From Nephrocerus scutellatus (lineage: Eukaryota; Arthropoda; Insecta; Diptera; Pipunculidae), in NCBI GenBank assembly GCA_947095585.1, contig OX352761.1, forward strand, positions 55,164,432 to 55,228,431: 64,000 nt of DNA, given 5' to 3'. Below, piece by piece: positions 42,541-53,590 of the stretch. The translations under genes and the position numbers were made by a program. Under the pieces are notes generated by a model, which worked only from the letters and a program-made list of their open reading frames with translations, did no database searches and was not told where the DNA came from. Numbering within the stretch: the first letter of the stretch is position 1; each line of letters opens with the position of its first letter.

Positions 42541-43824
42541 CAGCGATAGAAATTGATTGTAGCCAGGAAACTTTTTAATTCTCTTGTGGTTTTGGGAAGT
42601 TCATAATTCGAAATAACTTCTAATTTTTCTGGTAAAGGTTCGATGCCTTTTTCTGTTATACGATGCCCAAGAAAATTTACAGCAGACTTACCCAAATTGC
42701 ATTTGCTGACTTTAATGGTAAGTTGAAATTCACGTAGCCGTTGAAATACTTGACGAAGATGTTGTCGATGTTCTTCTTCTGGCGCTATACAAACGTCATC
42801 AATGTAACCAAAGACAAAGTCCGAACCTCGTAATGCTTCTACGCTGCATTGTTTGTGCTGCATTACGCATACCAAATGTCATGATAGTAAATTCGAAAAG
42901 ACCGAATGGTGTCGTTATGGCAGTTTTCGGTATGTCTTCAGGTTCCACAGGTATTTGATTATATGCCCTATGCATATCGATTGTTGAAAATATTTTCATA
43001 CCGTGGAGGATGTGGGTAAAATCCTGAATAAATGGGACGGGATATCTATCGGGCACGGTTATGTTATTTAGAGCTCGATAGTCCCCACATGGCCTATATG
43101 TTCCATCAGACTTTTTTACCATATGCAATGGACTGGCCCAACTGCTAGTCGAAGGTCGGCATATACCATGTTCCATCATAAATTGAAATTCTTGCTTTGC
43201 TATTTTCAGCAATTCTGGCGATAATCGTCTTGGCCTTGCAAACACAGGCGAACCTTTTGTTACTATTTGATGAGTTACTGGGGAATTTGTTGGTTTCAGA
43301 GAATTTGGAAAAACAGTAATGTCAACAAATTCTTGTAATATTGACTCGAATTTATTGTGAACGTTGTATGTTGTTGCTCGAGTAATATTATAGAATTCTG
43401 CTTTTGTGACATTAGTTGCAATACGGGTCATCTTGTCTATTAGTTTTTCGCGTTTTGCATCCACTAATAAATCGAAATGTCTGAGAAAATCTGCACCAAT
43501 GAGGGGTGTTTTAATATCCGCAATGATAAAATTCAATTGTAATGGTCGACGCAAGCCCAAATTTAACGTGAGCCGTTTTTTACCAAAAGTCTTTATAGAA
43601 GATCCATTGGCGGCGAAAAGTGAAATTGATGATAAAGATGAATTTTTTCTTTCATTTCTGGTGGGGGGTATTGTTGACACGGCAGCTCCTGTGTCGACTA
43701 AAAATTTAATAGAGCTAGCATGATCACTGACGAATATACGATGAATTGACCTTTGACCAATCACGCTTCCCCCAGTAGGCGATTGGTCTATTTGTTTTTT
43801 GAAAATTTGCATGGTTGAACACAT
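42540..43824 (-). CDS. Gypsy E protease and reverse transcriptase, one frameshift
   Basis: One long frame (43824-42799) encodes the protease [14 protein letters not shown] with intact [23 protein letters not shown] and [19 protein letters not shown]. The RT follows: [73 protein letters not shown] (first Asp), [19 protein letters not shown] and RNAAQT. A frameshift near 42850 joins it to [13 protein letters not shown] (Asp pair), then [20 protein letters not shown] and [12 protein letters not shown]. This is the most complete Pol in the window. It keeps the TPFG block that Gypsy 1 lost. Confidence 0.85.
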
Positions 43825-44570
43825 TTGCTGGCCTTTTCACCAAACTTATAATGATACCAGCAGTTATCGTACTGTTTTTTTTGCTGCTGTGTTGCTTCGT
43901 GCTTGAGACGTTCTTGACCTTGATCGGCTTCTATTTCGACGTTGAAGTTGATTAATTTTGGCGGTCAACTCGTTAATTTTTGCTTCCAGTGTTTGAATTG
44001 ATGTGCTACTACGTGGTTCAATTAAAGTCGTAGCAACATTTAAAGCGTTTTGATTAACCTTCATTATTTTGTCAGCTAACTTAGCCAAATTGTCTACATC
44101 ATCAGAACTGACGGTTAAAATTGATTGTACTGGCACTGGCAGCTGTCTCAACCATAAGGTTTCCAAAAATTCTGGTTAACAGTAGTACCTGCCAACTCTT
44201 TTTGCCTTGACAGTAACTGAGACGGTTTTTTATCCCCCAGTTGGAGTTCAGATAGCAATTTTTTAATTTTCGTTTGACCACTTTCTGCGAAACAGTCGAT
44301 AATTTTCCTTTTTAGGGAAATATATTTATCAACCGTCGGTGGATCAGTAACTGTATTTGGTATATACTGTAAAATTTTTGTTTCCAAATTAGCGATCACA
44401 TGATTAAATTTAGCTGTATCATTTGTGATGCGATATAATGCAAACTGCGCCTCAATTTGTGCAAACCATAATTCTGGACGATCTGTCCAAAATGGTGGAA
44501 TTTTAACTGCTGCCGTCAGCTTTAATTCGCCAGCGTGCGATATTTCACTTTTGTCTGGATCAGTCGTCAC
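43805..44570 (-). CDS. Gypsy E Gag with CsRn1-type Cys-His box, frameshifted
   Basis: Starts [19 protein letters not shown] and continues with [38 protein letters not shown] and [20 protein letters not shown], a capsid-like helical part. After a frameshift near 44160 come [17 protein letters not shown] and [20 protein letters not shown], a coiled region. The box [20 protein letters not shown] is in a third frame (near 43870-43810). That box, not a CCHC knuckle, is typical of CsRn1-clade Gag. The start is chosen for its position after the leader. Confidence 0.8.
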
Positions 44571-44902
44571 TGTAACAAGCCAAAAGCACCGTTCAAAAAA
44601 AATTTATTTTGATAAAATTAACTGTGCCTTGTTATTCCAGTTGTGTACGTATAAAAAATTTAATTGTTATTTTGTAACAACTTTTGTCGTATCGTGTACC
44701 ACTGTATGAAAAAAATGTGTTGCACCGCGTGTATATCTTTATATGCCGTTTTAACCGTACTACTTGCATGTACAGTATATTTTATGGTTCCGCTACGATA
44801 ATTATGCGACGACTATAATATAGCTACCTCTGATGATTTTGATGTTTGTGTATATGTAGAGAATTTTCGCTAACTTTCACACCGTTTTCCACGCGTATAC
44901 TA

Positions 44903-44916
44903 TTTCGGAGTCACCA
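44903..44916 (-). promoter_or_regulatory. Gypsy E primer-binding site
   Basis: TGGTGACTCCGAAA on the minus strand, four bases after the 5' LTR. It resembles the tRNA-Trp site (TGGTGACCCCGA) reported for the CsRn1 clade. Confidence 0.65.
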
Positions 44917-44920
44917 GATT

Positions 44921-45215
44921 TAGGAGCCTAGTCCTATATCAAAAGGCGGAGACGGTGAAATTCGCGAAAGGAAAATATGCCAAATTCAATAAATAAAAAA
45001 CTTAACTTTATTTGTAATAAACGATTATAAAAAAAAGCATCCGTTCACGTGGATGGTACAAAAGGAATTGCTTGTACATAAGCATATTGATTTCATTGTG
45101 TCTGACGTTTACATTCAGATTTGAGAGTGTTCAACCTGATCGAAATAATCCAAATTGAAAATTTCATAGTGGCTGGCGTTTACATTAAGACTTGAGAGTG
45201 TTCATTGGTCCTACA
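44921..45215 (-). repeat. Gypsy E 5' LTR
   Basis: Matches 40297-40577. It has an extra agtgttcaacctga block and aataaataaaaaacttaa as the likely polyadenylation region on its own plus strand. Confidence 0.9.
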
Positions 45216-45360
45216 AAAGTATTCCAAGCATTAGATAGTTATAATTTAAAAATCTAATTTTTGGGAAAAAGAAATTAACTTTAACAAAACATTCTTCCTC
45301 ACTACTGACGCTAGCAACGAAGTTATAGGCGCAGTAATCTCACAAAGAGATCCAAATGGA
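45216..45360 (+). pseudogene. Gypsy D RNase H start
   Basis: Resumes Gypsy D after Gypsy E: FFLTTDASNEVIGAVISQRD with the first catalytic Asp of RNase H, after VFQALDSYNLKI (palm-to-thumb end). The RT between is missing. It is cut by the 5' end of LOA-like LINE copy 1. Confidence 0.7.
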
Positions 45361-45451
45361 ATCTGTATATGGCGGATCTCTGTACAGATAGACCTCCTTT
45401 CTCCGCCACTCGTGGGAATCATATGGCAGCAAATAATAAAAAAAATTTCTT

Positions 45452-47171
45452 TTGCTTATTTTGAGAAAACTAGCACAAACTTCTAATACCGGTTCTTCTT
45501 TACCGGACGGTAGCACGGTGCAATCGCTGGCTACCGGTAGTGCCCCTGTAACGGTAGATGGTGGTTTATCCACTGTCGACAAGCGCAGAGCGGCTATTAA
45601 AGCTAAAAATAAGTTTGCTTCTGCTAGTTGTGAGAAAACTAGCACTTCTTATACCGGTTCTTCTTCCATACCGGACGGTAGCACGGTGCAATCGCTGTCT
45701 ACCGTTTGTGCCCCTGCAACGGCGGATGGTGGTTTATCCACTACCACCAAACGCAGAGCGGCTATTAAGGCAATAAATAAATTTTTAATTACCGGTTCTT
45801 CTTCTATACCGGACGGTAGCACGGTGCAATCGTTGGCTACCGGAAGGGCCCCTGCAATGGTGGGTGGTGGTTTATCCATTGCCAACAAGCGCAGAGCGGC
45901 TATTAAAGGGAATCCTTCTACCAGCAGTGGCTGGGTTGTGGCACCACATGGCCATGGCACCACAAAGGAGGTAAAGTCGTACCGACTACTTCACTTAGGA
46001 GTTCATCTTGTAGTAATAGTTCGCGCGTTCCACAAGGTCGCTCTACAAGGACCGACGTAATGCCAATCGGACACTCAAGGCCCTCGGAGCTATTCCGGAG
46101 ACCAGCAGGACGCCGAGGCAAATCGCCAAGCTTAAATGGGCCCAAGACTTTCTTAATAAGGACAGCAGGAAGACCAGCGGAGACTCTACGTCGAAGCGAG
46201 AGAGATCGGTGGAGGCCATAACGATCTCAAAAAGACTCAAGGCACATAGTGCAACCGCCCCTTGTCACTCCACTATTACATCTCAGAGGTCCTTCAGCGA
46301 CGTCCTAAAAGACAGGATCGTTGTCACGGTAATTGATCGTAGCGACATAGACGGATCCACCTCTCCTGATCGGTGGCAGCAAATTAATGTCAAACTTTCA
46401 GACCGTTTCGCGAGATTTATGAAGGGTCGAACTGGACCCCCTCCTTCCACATACGATGGCGGTTGGCATCAAGGCCGGATAAAGCTAATAGCGTGCGAAA
46501 ATTCGAGATATTGTGATTTCTTTAAACTGGCTATTGGCAGTCTTGGGGAGGTTTGGCCTGGTGCCAAGCTCGAGGTTGTTGCAAAGGAGGATATCCCTAC
46601 CCGACTAAGAAGAGCGCGGACTTGGATTCCCATCGAACCCCCAACTGCTGATGGAATACTCAAGGTCTTACGGCTAAGCAATCCCTCCCTTCAGACGCAC
46701 GACTGGAAGGTCGTTAAGATAGAAGAGCGTAGGGGCTACCACAGATCCGCGATAGTTGTGATCAACCATCCTTCCCTTGCTCCACTGGTAAGGACCAAAG
46801 GCGTGATTCAGTTTGGATGGAACCACATCACACTTCGGATCTATAAGAAGGATGAGTTAGAAGCTGGTAAACCACCCACTCATCCCTCGGAATCGGAGTT
46901 TCAAATTCCTGAACCGGGAACATCCGTCACCTTCCCTACGATGGATGACGTTGTTCCCCAAGCTTCGGCTACCCTGTCACAGTCTTCTGTCTCCATGATA
47001 GTTGACGATGTTCCCCAGTTCCCAGCTTCGGCCAATTCGTGGCAGTCTTCCGTCTCCATGGCTGACACTCTGTCGGACTTGGAGTGGGAGGACCTTCTAT
47101 TCAAGGAATCTACCAATGAAGAAGAGCTTCTCAACTCGCCTTCGGGGGGGATGAGCTGGACAGCGATGTAG
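45452..47171 (+). CDS. LOA-like LINE copy 1 ORF1, one frameshift
   Basis: Two open parts joined by a frameshift near 46045. The N-terminal part is made of three repeats of 46-55 residues with TGSS(S)IPDGSTVQSL, APA, GGLS and KRRAAIK. A basic helical stretch follows (YKDRRNANRTLKALGAI, IAKLKWAQDFL). The second part (46209-47171) has the DUF4780-type domain, with STYDGGWHQGRIKLIACEN, LGEVWPGAKLEVVAKEDI, TRLRRARTWIP and LQTHDWKVVKIEER. It ends in an acidic, Ser-rich tail with repeated QSSVSM and DDV. DUF4780 proteins are LINE ORF1 products in flies, presumably RNA-binding. The ORF ends in TAG just before the endonuclease. Confidence 0.8.
45488..45915 (+). repeat. Coding tandem repeat in ORF1, three units
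   Basis: Anchors accggttcttct at 45488, 45653 and 45791; unit spacings 165 and 138 bp. Both are multiples of three, so the frame is kept. Confidence 0.88.
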
Positions 47172-47189
47172 TGGAGGTTTTTCTGCCCA

Positions 47190-48285
47190 AGAGTAGCAAT
47201 AATGCTGTGGGTGGTACAGATTATTCTCCAGCACTCCAAAAAGGCTTCAGCCTCCCTTCTACTCCGTATTTGTAAAGACGGAGAAGTTATAGTCCTTATT
47301 CAAGAGTTGTTAACAACCGACTTGTGGACTCCTAATTACTATCCACTATATGTGGCAGACAAAGGTAAACCTAGAGCCCGCATATTAGAAAAATAGTCTC
47401 AATGTATTCTTACTCCCCAATTTTAGCGACCGTGATACCACCGCGGTGAAGCTGTTGACTGCCAAGGGTGCACATTTGATGGCATCGGCATATCTGGCAC
47501 ACGACTGTGTTGAATCTCTACCAGGTGTCAATCTGGAAAGACTAATCGAGGAAGCAAAATCCAAGAAAACCAGCTTAATAATCGGATTTGACGCTAACGC
47601 GAACCATTCGGTATGGGGCAGTACTGACATAAACGACAGAGGTGAGCTACTTTTTGATTATATTTTAAGTACTAACCTGGTTGTTTCCAATATAGGTAAT
47701 GAAGCAAGACAAGAGGTCATAGACATCACCCATGTCTCCGACTCAATTCACCACAAAATTCTAAACTGGAAGGTTTCGGCTGAGCACTCTTTCTCAGATC
47801 ACCATTACATTCAGTTAAGTCTGGAAGATGAACCTCCTTGCCAATCAGTATTCAGAAATTATCGCAAAAACGATTGGCTCAAGTATAGAGATACGTTTAG
47901 ACGTCATCTAAACGATGGGACTAGTTATCCTCCCACTAACTTTTTTGAGTTGACAATAAGGTGAAGGAACTCCTTGGCCTTAAATAGAGCAATGTCCGCT
48001 TTCTGTCCTCTTATTATACCTACTGGTAAGAAGAGACCACACTGGTGGAACTCTGAGTGTAAAATAAGTGTATAAAAAAGAATTGAGGAAAGCCAAGCGC
48101 GCATCCTTGAGACTCTTCTGCGGCAGAATGGAAGAGGCTTCGGAAGCATCAAGGCACAGGAAAATCCTCTCAACTAATCCGTGTGCTATATGTGACGTAT
48201 GGTTGATGGACGAGGTGTCCGTCCGACTTGTCACTTTCAACAAAAAAACAAGAAAACCTTTATCCGAGGAGTCGGCTGTAAAGTG
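47190..48285 (+). pseudogene. LOA-like LINE copy 1 endonuclease and start of the linker
   Basis: AP endonuclease in two frames. The first part (near 47200-47400) has LLRICKDGEVIVLIQELLTT and YPLYVADKGKPRARIL; the second (47446-47964) has KGAHLMASAYLAHDCVE, LIIGFDANANHSVWGSTDIN, RGELLFDYILSTNLVVSNI and AEHSFSDHHYIQL. The D-x-N and SDH catalytic motifs are intact. Downstream the linker with KKRPHWWNSEC is frameshifted and the element ends near 48285. Confidence 0.8.
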
Positions 48286-48747
48286 ATGAGCCGGATGTCT
48301 CACAATTATGGCAAAAAAAATATATGGAAATCAAACACTTACGGTTTCAATGATGTATTGATTTGCTAAAATCGAGAAAATTGCATGTGAACTTATTAGG
48401 CGTCCCTTCAACTTAATTTCTCGTGTTTTACACTCTGGATCAAGAATCGTCAACTCAGCAATAGGTTTAACAGACCTGGAGCTGCTACAACAAGAACAAC
48501 AACCACTTTTCCTGAGTCAAGAAGTCAAGGCACTACAAAATCACGATTTGCCACTCAGAATTTTCTTTCTTTTTTTTTCCAACACCGAGCACCTTTCCAG
48601 ATTTTAATGTCGATTTTATTTTCTTTTTCGCGAAATCTTTTTCCGGCGTTTGCTGGCAAGAAAGCAAGAATGTAACCCGACGAAAAACATGCCGTCGTCT
48701 CGACGAGTTTGGTTAGTGGACAGTGGACAACTACGCATTCTACACTA
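48286..48747. other. Unassigned DNA with a LINE 3'-end-like motif
   Basis: Contains aacagacctggagctgctac followed by aacaagaacaacaac near 48462-48500, like the 3' tail of LINE 2A (ggcctggagttgctacaaca). It may be a 5'-truncated copy. The rest, including a short open frame near 48650, has no recognisable domain. Confidence 0.4.
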
Positions 48748-49031
48748 TGTTTCCATGAACCTGGGTTGGGTTGAAATTTATTTTCGTCAAATGCAAAATG
48801 GCGTTACGCGTTTCCATGTAATCATGTTGAAACTAAGTTGAAATTTTGACCATAGAATATAAAATCCGACGACTACATACAAAATAATAACAATCGGCAA
48901 TTTGAATTTCAACTCTACTCTACCAAGGTATTTTCGTTGAGTTCAAACTGAGTTTAACGAAAACTCAACTCAACCCCTTTTCCATGAATGCTAACCCAGG
49001 TTCAACCCAGGTTTAACCCACCATGGAAACG
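48748..49031. repeat. MITE-like element with inverted ends
   Basis: Left end tgtttccatgaacctgggtt and right end ggtttaacccaccatggaaac are imperfect inverted copies, each followed inward by further ggttgggttga / caacccaggtt pieces. Length about 284 bp, no coding sequence. Target duplication not clear. Confidence 0.6.
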
Positions 49032-49310
49032 AGATAATTGAGTTTAGAAGAATTCCCCACGCTCGTATGTGAAATCGAAACTATTTTATACTCACGCCCG
49101 CTTACACCGATATCTATTAAACCAAATTATGACATGCCATTGACACCAGCCCACTTTATGCTCATGAGATCAATCGAGGCGGTACGTGATGAAAATTTGC
49201 AGAACGTTCCAGAAAACCGGCTTAGCCGATGACAAAATATACAAAGTCAAGTTCAGGGATATTGGTGACGATTCTCAAAGGAATATCTCCAAACTTAAAC
49301 TTTAAATAAA
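49032..49310 (+). pseudogene. BEL/Pao integrase C-terminal fragment, part 1
   Basis: SLEEFPTLVCEIETILYSRP and LTPISIKPNYDMPLTPAHFM match the late integrase region of BEL/Pao Pol (EAxLNSRPL.P.S.DP.D...LTP.HFL). Then, past a stop, QNIQSQVQGYW and SKEYLQT correspond to the W....EYL..LQ block. A truncated LINE end separates it from part 2. Confidence 0.75.
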
Positions 49311-49409
49311 TATAAATATAAAGATTTATAGGGTCTTCTCGTCTTTTAAACAAATTTTAGATTTTTTACTAAAAAATAAAATTCTACTTTAAATTTATAT
49401 GAAACAGTT

Positions 49410-49617
49410 AAAATTTTGTCCACTATGAACCACACATCGTATGTGGAATGCTCTGTCAAGCTCTGTCTTCCCACATCACTATGATCCACAGGCATTCAAA
49501 ACACAAGCTCATACACATCTCCTCTTTTCTCCTCCTCTTCCTTAACGCCCACGCTGTGTCAAGCATATAGCCAAGCATTATAAAGGTGCGAACCGTGCTC
49601 GAATTATAAAAAAAACT
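49410..49617 (+). mobile_element. LINE D-related 3' end, truncated
   Basis: aacgcccacgctgtgtcaag, agcattataaaggtgcgaac and an A-rich tail match the 3' end of LINE D at 33430-33543. Inserted into the BEL/Pao fragment. Confidence 0.7.
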
Positions 49618-49639
49618 TACATCAAAGAAAGAAATGGCA

Positions 49640-49790
49640 TCAACAACCTAACTAAAGGTAGGCGACCTGGTATACGTAAAGGACAAGTCAACGGTTCCAC
49701 TGCAGTGGCCATTGGGCAGGATTGTTGATGTGCATCCCGGCAACGATGGAATTATCCGTATTGTACGATGACGTAAGATGATATAAAATC
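49640..49790 (+). pseudogene. BEL/Pao integrase C-terminal fragment, part 2
   Basis: KVGDLVYVKDKSTVPLQWPL then GRIVDVHPGNDGIIRIV is the very end of BEL/Pao Pol (GDLV.IK....P...WPLGR...VHPG.DG..RV). It belongs with part 1. Only the C-terminus of the element survives; no LTR recognised. Confidence 0.8.
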
Positions 49791-50090
49791 AAGTACTTTA
49801 TCATTCGCCTCTTCAATCTAACCAGGAGCAATCAATTTGGCCCCGGAGTATGTTCCGATTTTTATTTACTCTAAAATAAATTGATGGCCGACAAAGCTGA
49901 AAACCAATATAAATGATATTAAACATAGCGAAGTTGCACTAATCTACTCGCGACCTTAGAATTTAAAACGCCTATCGGAAAATAGCAAAACTATCGAAAG
50001 ACTTCTTGTTCGATATGACACTTATAATAATTGAATTCACTCACTTCCTTTTCTGCATTGAATTGCAAAGCATTGTTCAACCTAAAACAA

Positions 50091-50205
50091 AACCCATAAA
50101 AATTGAAATTTTTCATGTAAATTTTCTAATAACCAAAAAAAATTAATCACAAGATCTGACCAGCCAGTCAGCTACGGGCACGTGAAGTTAATATAGAGAA
50201 TTTAA
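50091..50205 (+). repeat. Interspersed repeat family IR, copy 6 (short)
   Basis: aacccataaaaattgaaatt...ttttctaata, then directly ccagccagtcagctacgggc and gttaatatagagaattta. It keeps both ends with almost no interior, 115 bp. Confidence 0.82.
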
Positions 50206-50806
50206 AAACAATTTTTTATATAAATAAATAATCAAATAAAAAGGGGAAATTTGAACCAGTCAATTAACAACGCTCGTGTTCTTATTTTTTCTCAGTGTGT
50301 TCTTGTAAATGTAGTTTTCTTCGCAAATGAAAATTAAAAAAAGATTGCTCTACGCGGGTGCTGCGTGGTACACCTGTACCTATACATCACCCCATTTTCA
50401 TCATCAGGATTAAAATTGGAAAAAATCGACATCAAACAAAATAATTGTGTCAAGACTCTTCAAATCCAAAAAATTAACAATGACTTCCAAACTGATGGTG
50501 TCATCATGACGACAATTGTCATTCCAGTAGGCACCCTGACCATTATGACGTATTTGAGAGGAAAGCCTTAAATAGAACGGTTGTTCTCGTATGTGAGAAA
50601 CTCTACAAAGTTCAAGAGATCTTTGAGAAGAGAAGGTGGGCAAGGTGGGAAAGTCCTTTGGAGTGGAATTTATGGCTCGTAATCAGGACCTGTAATCCGG
50701 ACCGGTATATAAATTTTTTTTGGGCCAGCCATATAATTATGATGATGATAGTAGATCAACACACAAATGAGCCTTTCACTTTAAAACATAAAATGCACAA
50801 ACTTAC
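50206..50806. other. Intron DNA beside the veli PDZ exon, no gene recognised
   Basis: Includes a short open frame near 50365-50571 with no domain match and a run of atgatgatga near 50740. Its position immediately after the donor site makes it intronic. Confidence 0.5.
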
Positions 50807-50940
50807 CGCACCATTTACTGATAGCAGTTGATCTCCTCTCTTTAGTCCACCATGTCTATCAGCAACTCCTCCCGGTATAATTCGAGATATGTAAATAGGA
50901 GAGTTCTGTTCCTTACCTCCCATAACATTAAATCCCAAAC
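50807..50940 (-). CDS. veli: veli (lin-7 orthologue) PDZ exon
   Basis: Encodes [40 protein letters not shown] and NGA. This is the first two thirds of the Lin-7 PDZ domain, including the carboxylate-binding GLGF-type loop, whose first Gly codon is completed by the previous exon. An acceptor reading tattgtag precedes it and a donor gtaagt follows GCG. The phases (2 bases carried in, none carried out) fit the terminal exon at 9679-9831. Sequence is close to identical to the known fly protein in this region, except Ala at the exon end. The exon with the L27 domain was not seen upstream and presumably lies beyond 64000. Confidence 0.95.
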
Positions 50941-50984
50941 CTACAATATAAAGAATAAATTGTGACTCATTATGTTTTTAGTTA

Positions 50985-51240
50985 GTTTAAATCACAGTGG
51001 AGTATGTAAGCAAAGAGTACCAAGGCCAAGGATTCACAATTATTCGTTTTCCGTTGCTGTAAGGGGCGTGGAGACATTTTCTTTGTAATTTTTTCCGTAC
51101 TTTAAATAATTGCCAGTGATCATGCTCACTCATCTTCCCAGCGATAGCACGCTTAAACAAGCCTTCCGAATGGTAAACATTTATTTTTGACTTCTCTGAC
51201 AATGTCAATCTATTTTTTATCCATTCTTTATAAAAAAAGG
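50985..51240 (-). pseudogene. Tc1-like transposase remnant, copy 2
   Basis: Minus-strand N-terminal part: LSEKSKINVYHSEGLFKRAI, then HWQLFKVRKKLQRKCLHA. It aligns base by base with copy 1 (shared ggcaattatttaaa, acggaaaaaatta, aaaggaaatgt-type blocks). It lies upstream of the veli PDZ exon. Ends after a short stretch; no catalytic residues present. Confidence 0.7.
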
Positions 51241-51269
51241 TTTTTCTTTTTTTACAAAATTAACTTTTT

Positions 51270-52010
51270 ATACAAAAAAAAAACAGAAGAAAAAAGCAAT
51301 GACAAAGTTTTTAAAAGGCCAAAAATTAGCTCAACATATGCTGGGGCTGTTCTCCAGAGCAACAAGAAGATGATTTGAAACAAATCCTGCAGGCCATATG
51401 AACACCTATATGTATAGAGAAATCTGTTTCCAATCTTGATACAAGAGTAAGACAAATTGAGAGCAACGCTCAAAGAGTTGCCCCGAAATCAAAGTAACTT
51501 AATGACTAAATCACTAAGAATAATTGCATGGAATGCAAATTGACTCTTACAACATAAAAAAAGAGTTACAGGCAGTCATGGACATAAATAAAACAGACGT
51601 ATGTCTAGCCTCTGAAACTCACTTCATCAAAGAATCATTTATTAAATTCAGAGGGTATAAAGTCTATCATACCATTCAACTGGACAATTCTGCTAGAGCA
51701 GGGAGCGCTGTCATTCTAAAAGCAAGTATTAATCATTATGAGGAATCAAGAATCCAAACAAACAAAATACAATCGACAGTTGTAGTTATAAAGACAACAA
51801 ATAGTTGTGTTTAGTATTAACTGCCCTCCTAAATATACGATTAAAAAAACGAATTCTCAGAACATTTAGAACAATTGGGACAAAAGTTTGTCATCGGTGG
51901 AGACTTTAATGCGAAAAACACATAAGGTTAACAACAACCAAGGGAAGAGAACTCCAATACGCAATGAATGAAAAAGGGTTATCTACAGGAAATCCTACTT
52001 ACTGTTATGT
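51270..52010 (+). pseudogene. Jockey-type LINE fragment: ORF1 end and endonuclease
   Basis: A short ORF1 end (KVFKRPKISSTYAGAVLQS) is followed by an AP endonuclease starting LRIIAWNAN, then ELQAVMDINKTDVCLASETH, FRGYKVYHTIQLDNSARAGS, AVILKASINHY and, past frameshifts, GQKFVIGGDFNAKNT. The WNAN...SETH layout is that of Jockey/TART-type elements. A stop replaces Gly in WNANG. RT is absent, and the fragment ends at the next insertion. Confidence 0.75.
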
Positions 52011-52019
52011 TCTTCATAG

Positions 52020-52221
52020 TTAAAAATATCTCTAGCAACTCTCTGCAAATTGACTCCTACCTGAGTGTCGAACTTGGCGAGTTGTAGGGGCTAAGTAAGG
52101 TCATTCGAGAACATTTCCCTTCCCCGTCCCTATTTGCCCCTCCTTTCTCTTCTTCCACCCTAAACCTATCCTTATCCCCTGGGCTGGATTAAGGTGCCTA
52201 GTTTAAAAAAAAAAAAAAATA
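52020..52221 (+). mobile_element. Poly(A)-tailed retroposon fragment
   Basis: A C/T-rich stretch (ccccgtccctatttgcccct, ttccaccctaaacctatcc) ends in ggtgcctagttt and 15 or so A residues. This is the shape of a 5'-truncated LINE 3' end. atagt flanks both sides. Family not recognised. Confidence 0.5.
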
Positions 52222-53590
52222 GTCCAGTCGTGTACGGGAGGATACCTGGCGACCTCTAGAATAGCCTGCCTTATCTGTATACTGCGGAGATCTGTACAGA
52301 TGGACCTCCTTTCTCCGCCACTCGTGGGAACAAAAATGCAGCACACCATAAGTTTTTAATTTTCTAGTTCGAGCAAGTTCAAGTTGAAGCTGTCTGGCAG
52401 TTTCCTGACCCTCATGACCCAGGACCTCCTCCGATCACTTGCGATGGCGGGCAGCATCAAAACCGCATCAAGCTAATCGCCCGTGATGACTTGAGATCTT
52501 CGGTGCACGTCGCAAAGCTGGATGAGAAAAAGGGCTCCTACAGATCGTTGTGATCAACCAGGAATTCCTATCTCGTCTGGCGAAGACTAAAGGCGTGAGA
52601 AGATTTGTATGGGATCATATCACACTTCGGGTATACAAAAAGGACCAGATGGAGCATCCGTCACCTTTCCCACTATGGATGACAATGCTCCTACAGCTTC
52701 GGTGACCCCGTCACTGTCGTCTGCCTCCATCGCCGACCCTCTGTGGGATTTGGAGATTGAGGACTTCCCCTTCAGGGACTTCCCTAATGAAGACGAACTT
52801 CTTAGTTCGCCCTCAGAACGGGAAGACCTGGATAATACCGTGGTTAAAGCTGAAAGATGAAGGAACATCGTTCTGATCCAGGAACAATGGATTGTTAACA
52901 ACCTGGTTCATGGACTCAGTACTCCTGGATATTACCCATGTGTGGCAGATAAAGGTAACCCTAGATCCTGCATATTAGTGAAAAGTAACCTAAATGTATT
53001 TTTATTCCCTAACTTCAGCGATAGAGATGTCACCGCTGCGCAACTAGAGACTGCCAAAGGCACCTACTGGATGGCATTGGCGTATCTCGCTCACGATCAA
53101 ATGGGCTCTTTTCCAGGCGAAAACCTAGAGAGAATTATCGTTGAGGCAAGCCGAAATACATCTGCCTCATAATCGGATGCGATGCAAACGCTCATGTGGG
53201 GCAGGTCCGACATCAACGATAGAGGTGAGTTAGTTTTTGATTTTTTCCTAAGCACCAACCTTATTGTTTCCAATATTGGCAATGAACCAACGTTTGTAAC
53301 CAAAAGTCGACAAGAAGTCTTAGACATTGCTCTTGTTATCGACTCGAACAATCATAAAATTCTTAACTGAAAGGTATCGGCTGAACATTCTTTCTCAGAT
53401 CACCCATACATTCAATTCAGTCTAGATGATGAATCCTCCTGACAACCAGCCTTCAGAAATCACAAAAGAACTGATTGGCTCAAATATACAGAAACGTTTA
53501 AGCGCCACTTTAACACTGAACTTTTAATTCTCCCTACCGCCCCCCTCCCAATCCCTAACACCAATGAAGTTGACAACAAGGTCAAGTCCT
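52222..53590 (+). pseudogene. LOA-like LINE copy 2: ORF1 remnant and endonuclease
   Basis: The 5' end (gtgtacgggaggatacctgg, gatctgtacagatggacctc) matches copy 1. ORF1 is mostly deleted, leaving pieces such as GGQHQNRIKLIARD-type sequence and the acidic tail ASVTFPTMDDNAP, DLEIEDFPFRDF. The endonuclease has YPCVADKGNPRSCILVKSN, YWMALAYLAHDQMGSFPGEN, GRSDINDRGELVFDF and VSAEHSFSDHPYIQF with stops in between. It is interrupted near 53590 by LINE 2A copy 2 and resumes at 56531. Confidence 0.78.

Larger units (their letters stand above)
45361..48290 (+). mobile_element. LOA-like LINE copy 1: 5' half, 3'-truncated
   Basis: The 5' untranslated start (gatctctgtacagatagacc, tcctttctccgccactcgtg) recurs at the start of copy 2 (52265 on). 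It holds ORF1 with internal repeats and a DUF4780-type domain, then the endonuclease, and stops before RT. It sits in Gypsy D. The lack of a 3' end is unusual for a LINE and points to a later deletion. Confidence 0.8.

Noticed and set aside
50365..50571. Possible extra veli exon or small gene beside the PDZ exon
   Set aside because: Wrong strand for veli, no similarity to Lin-7 and no recognisable domain.
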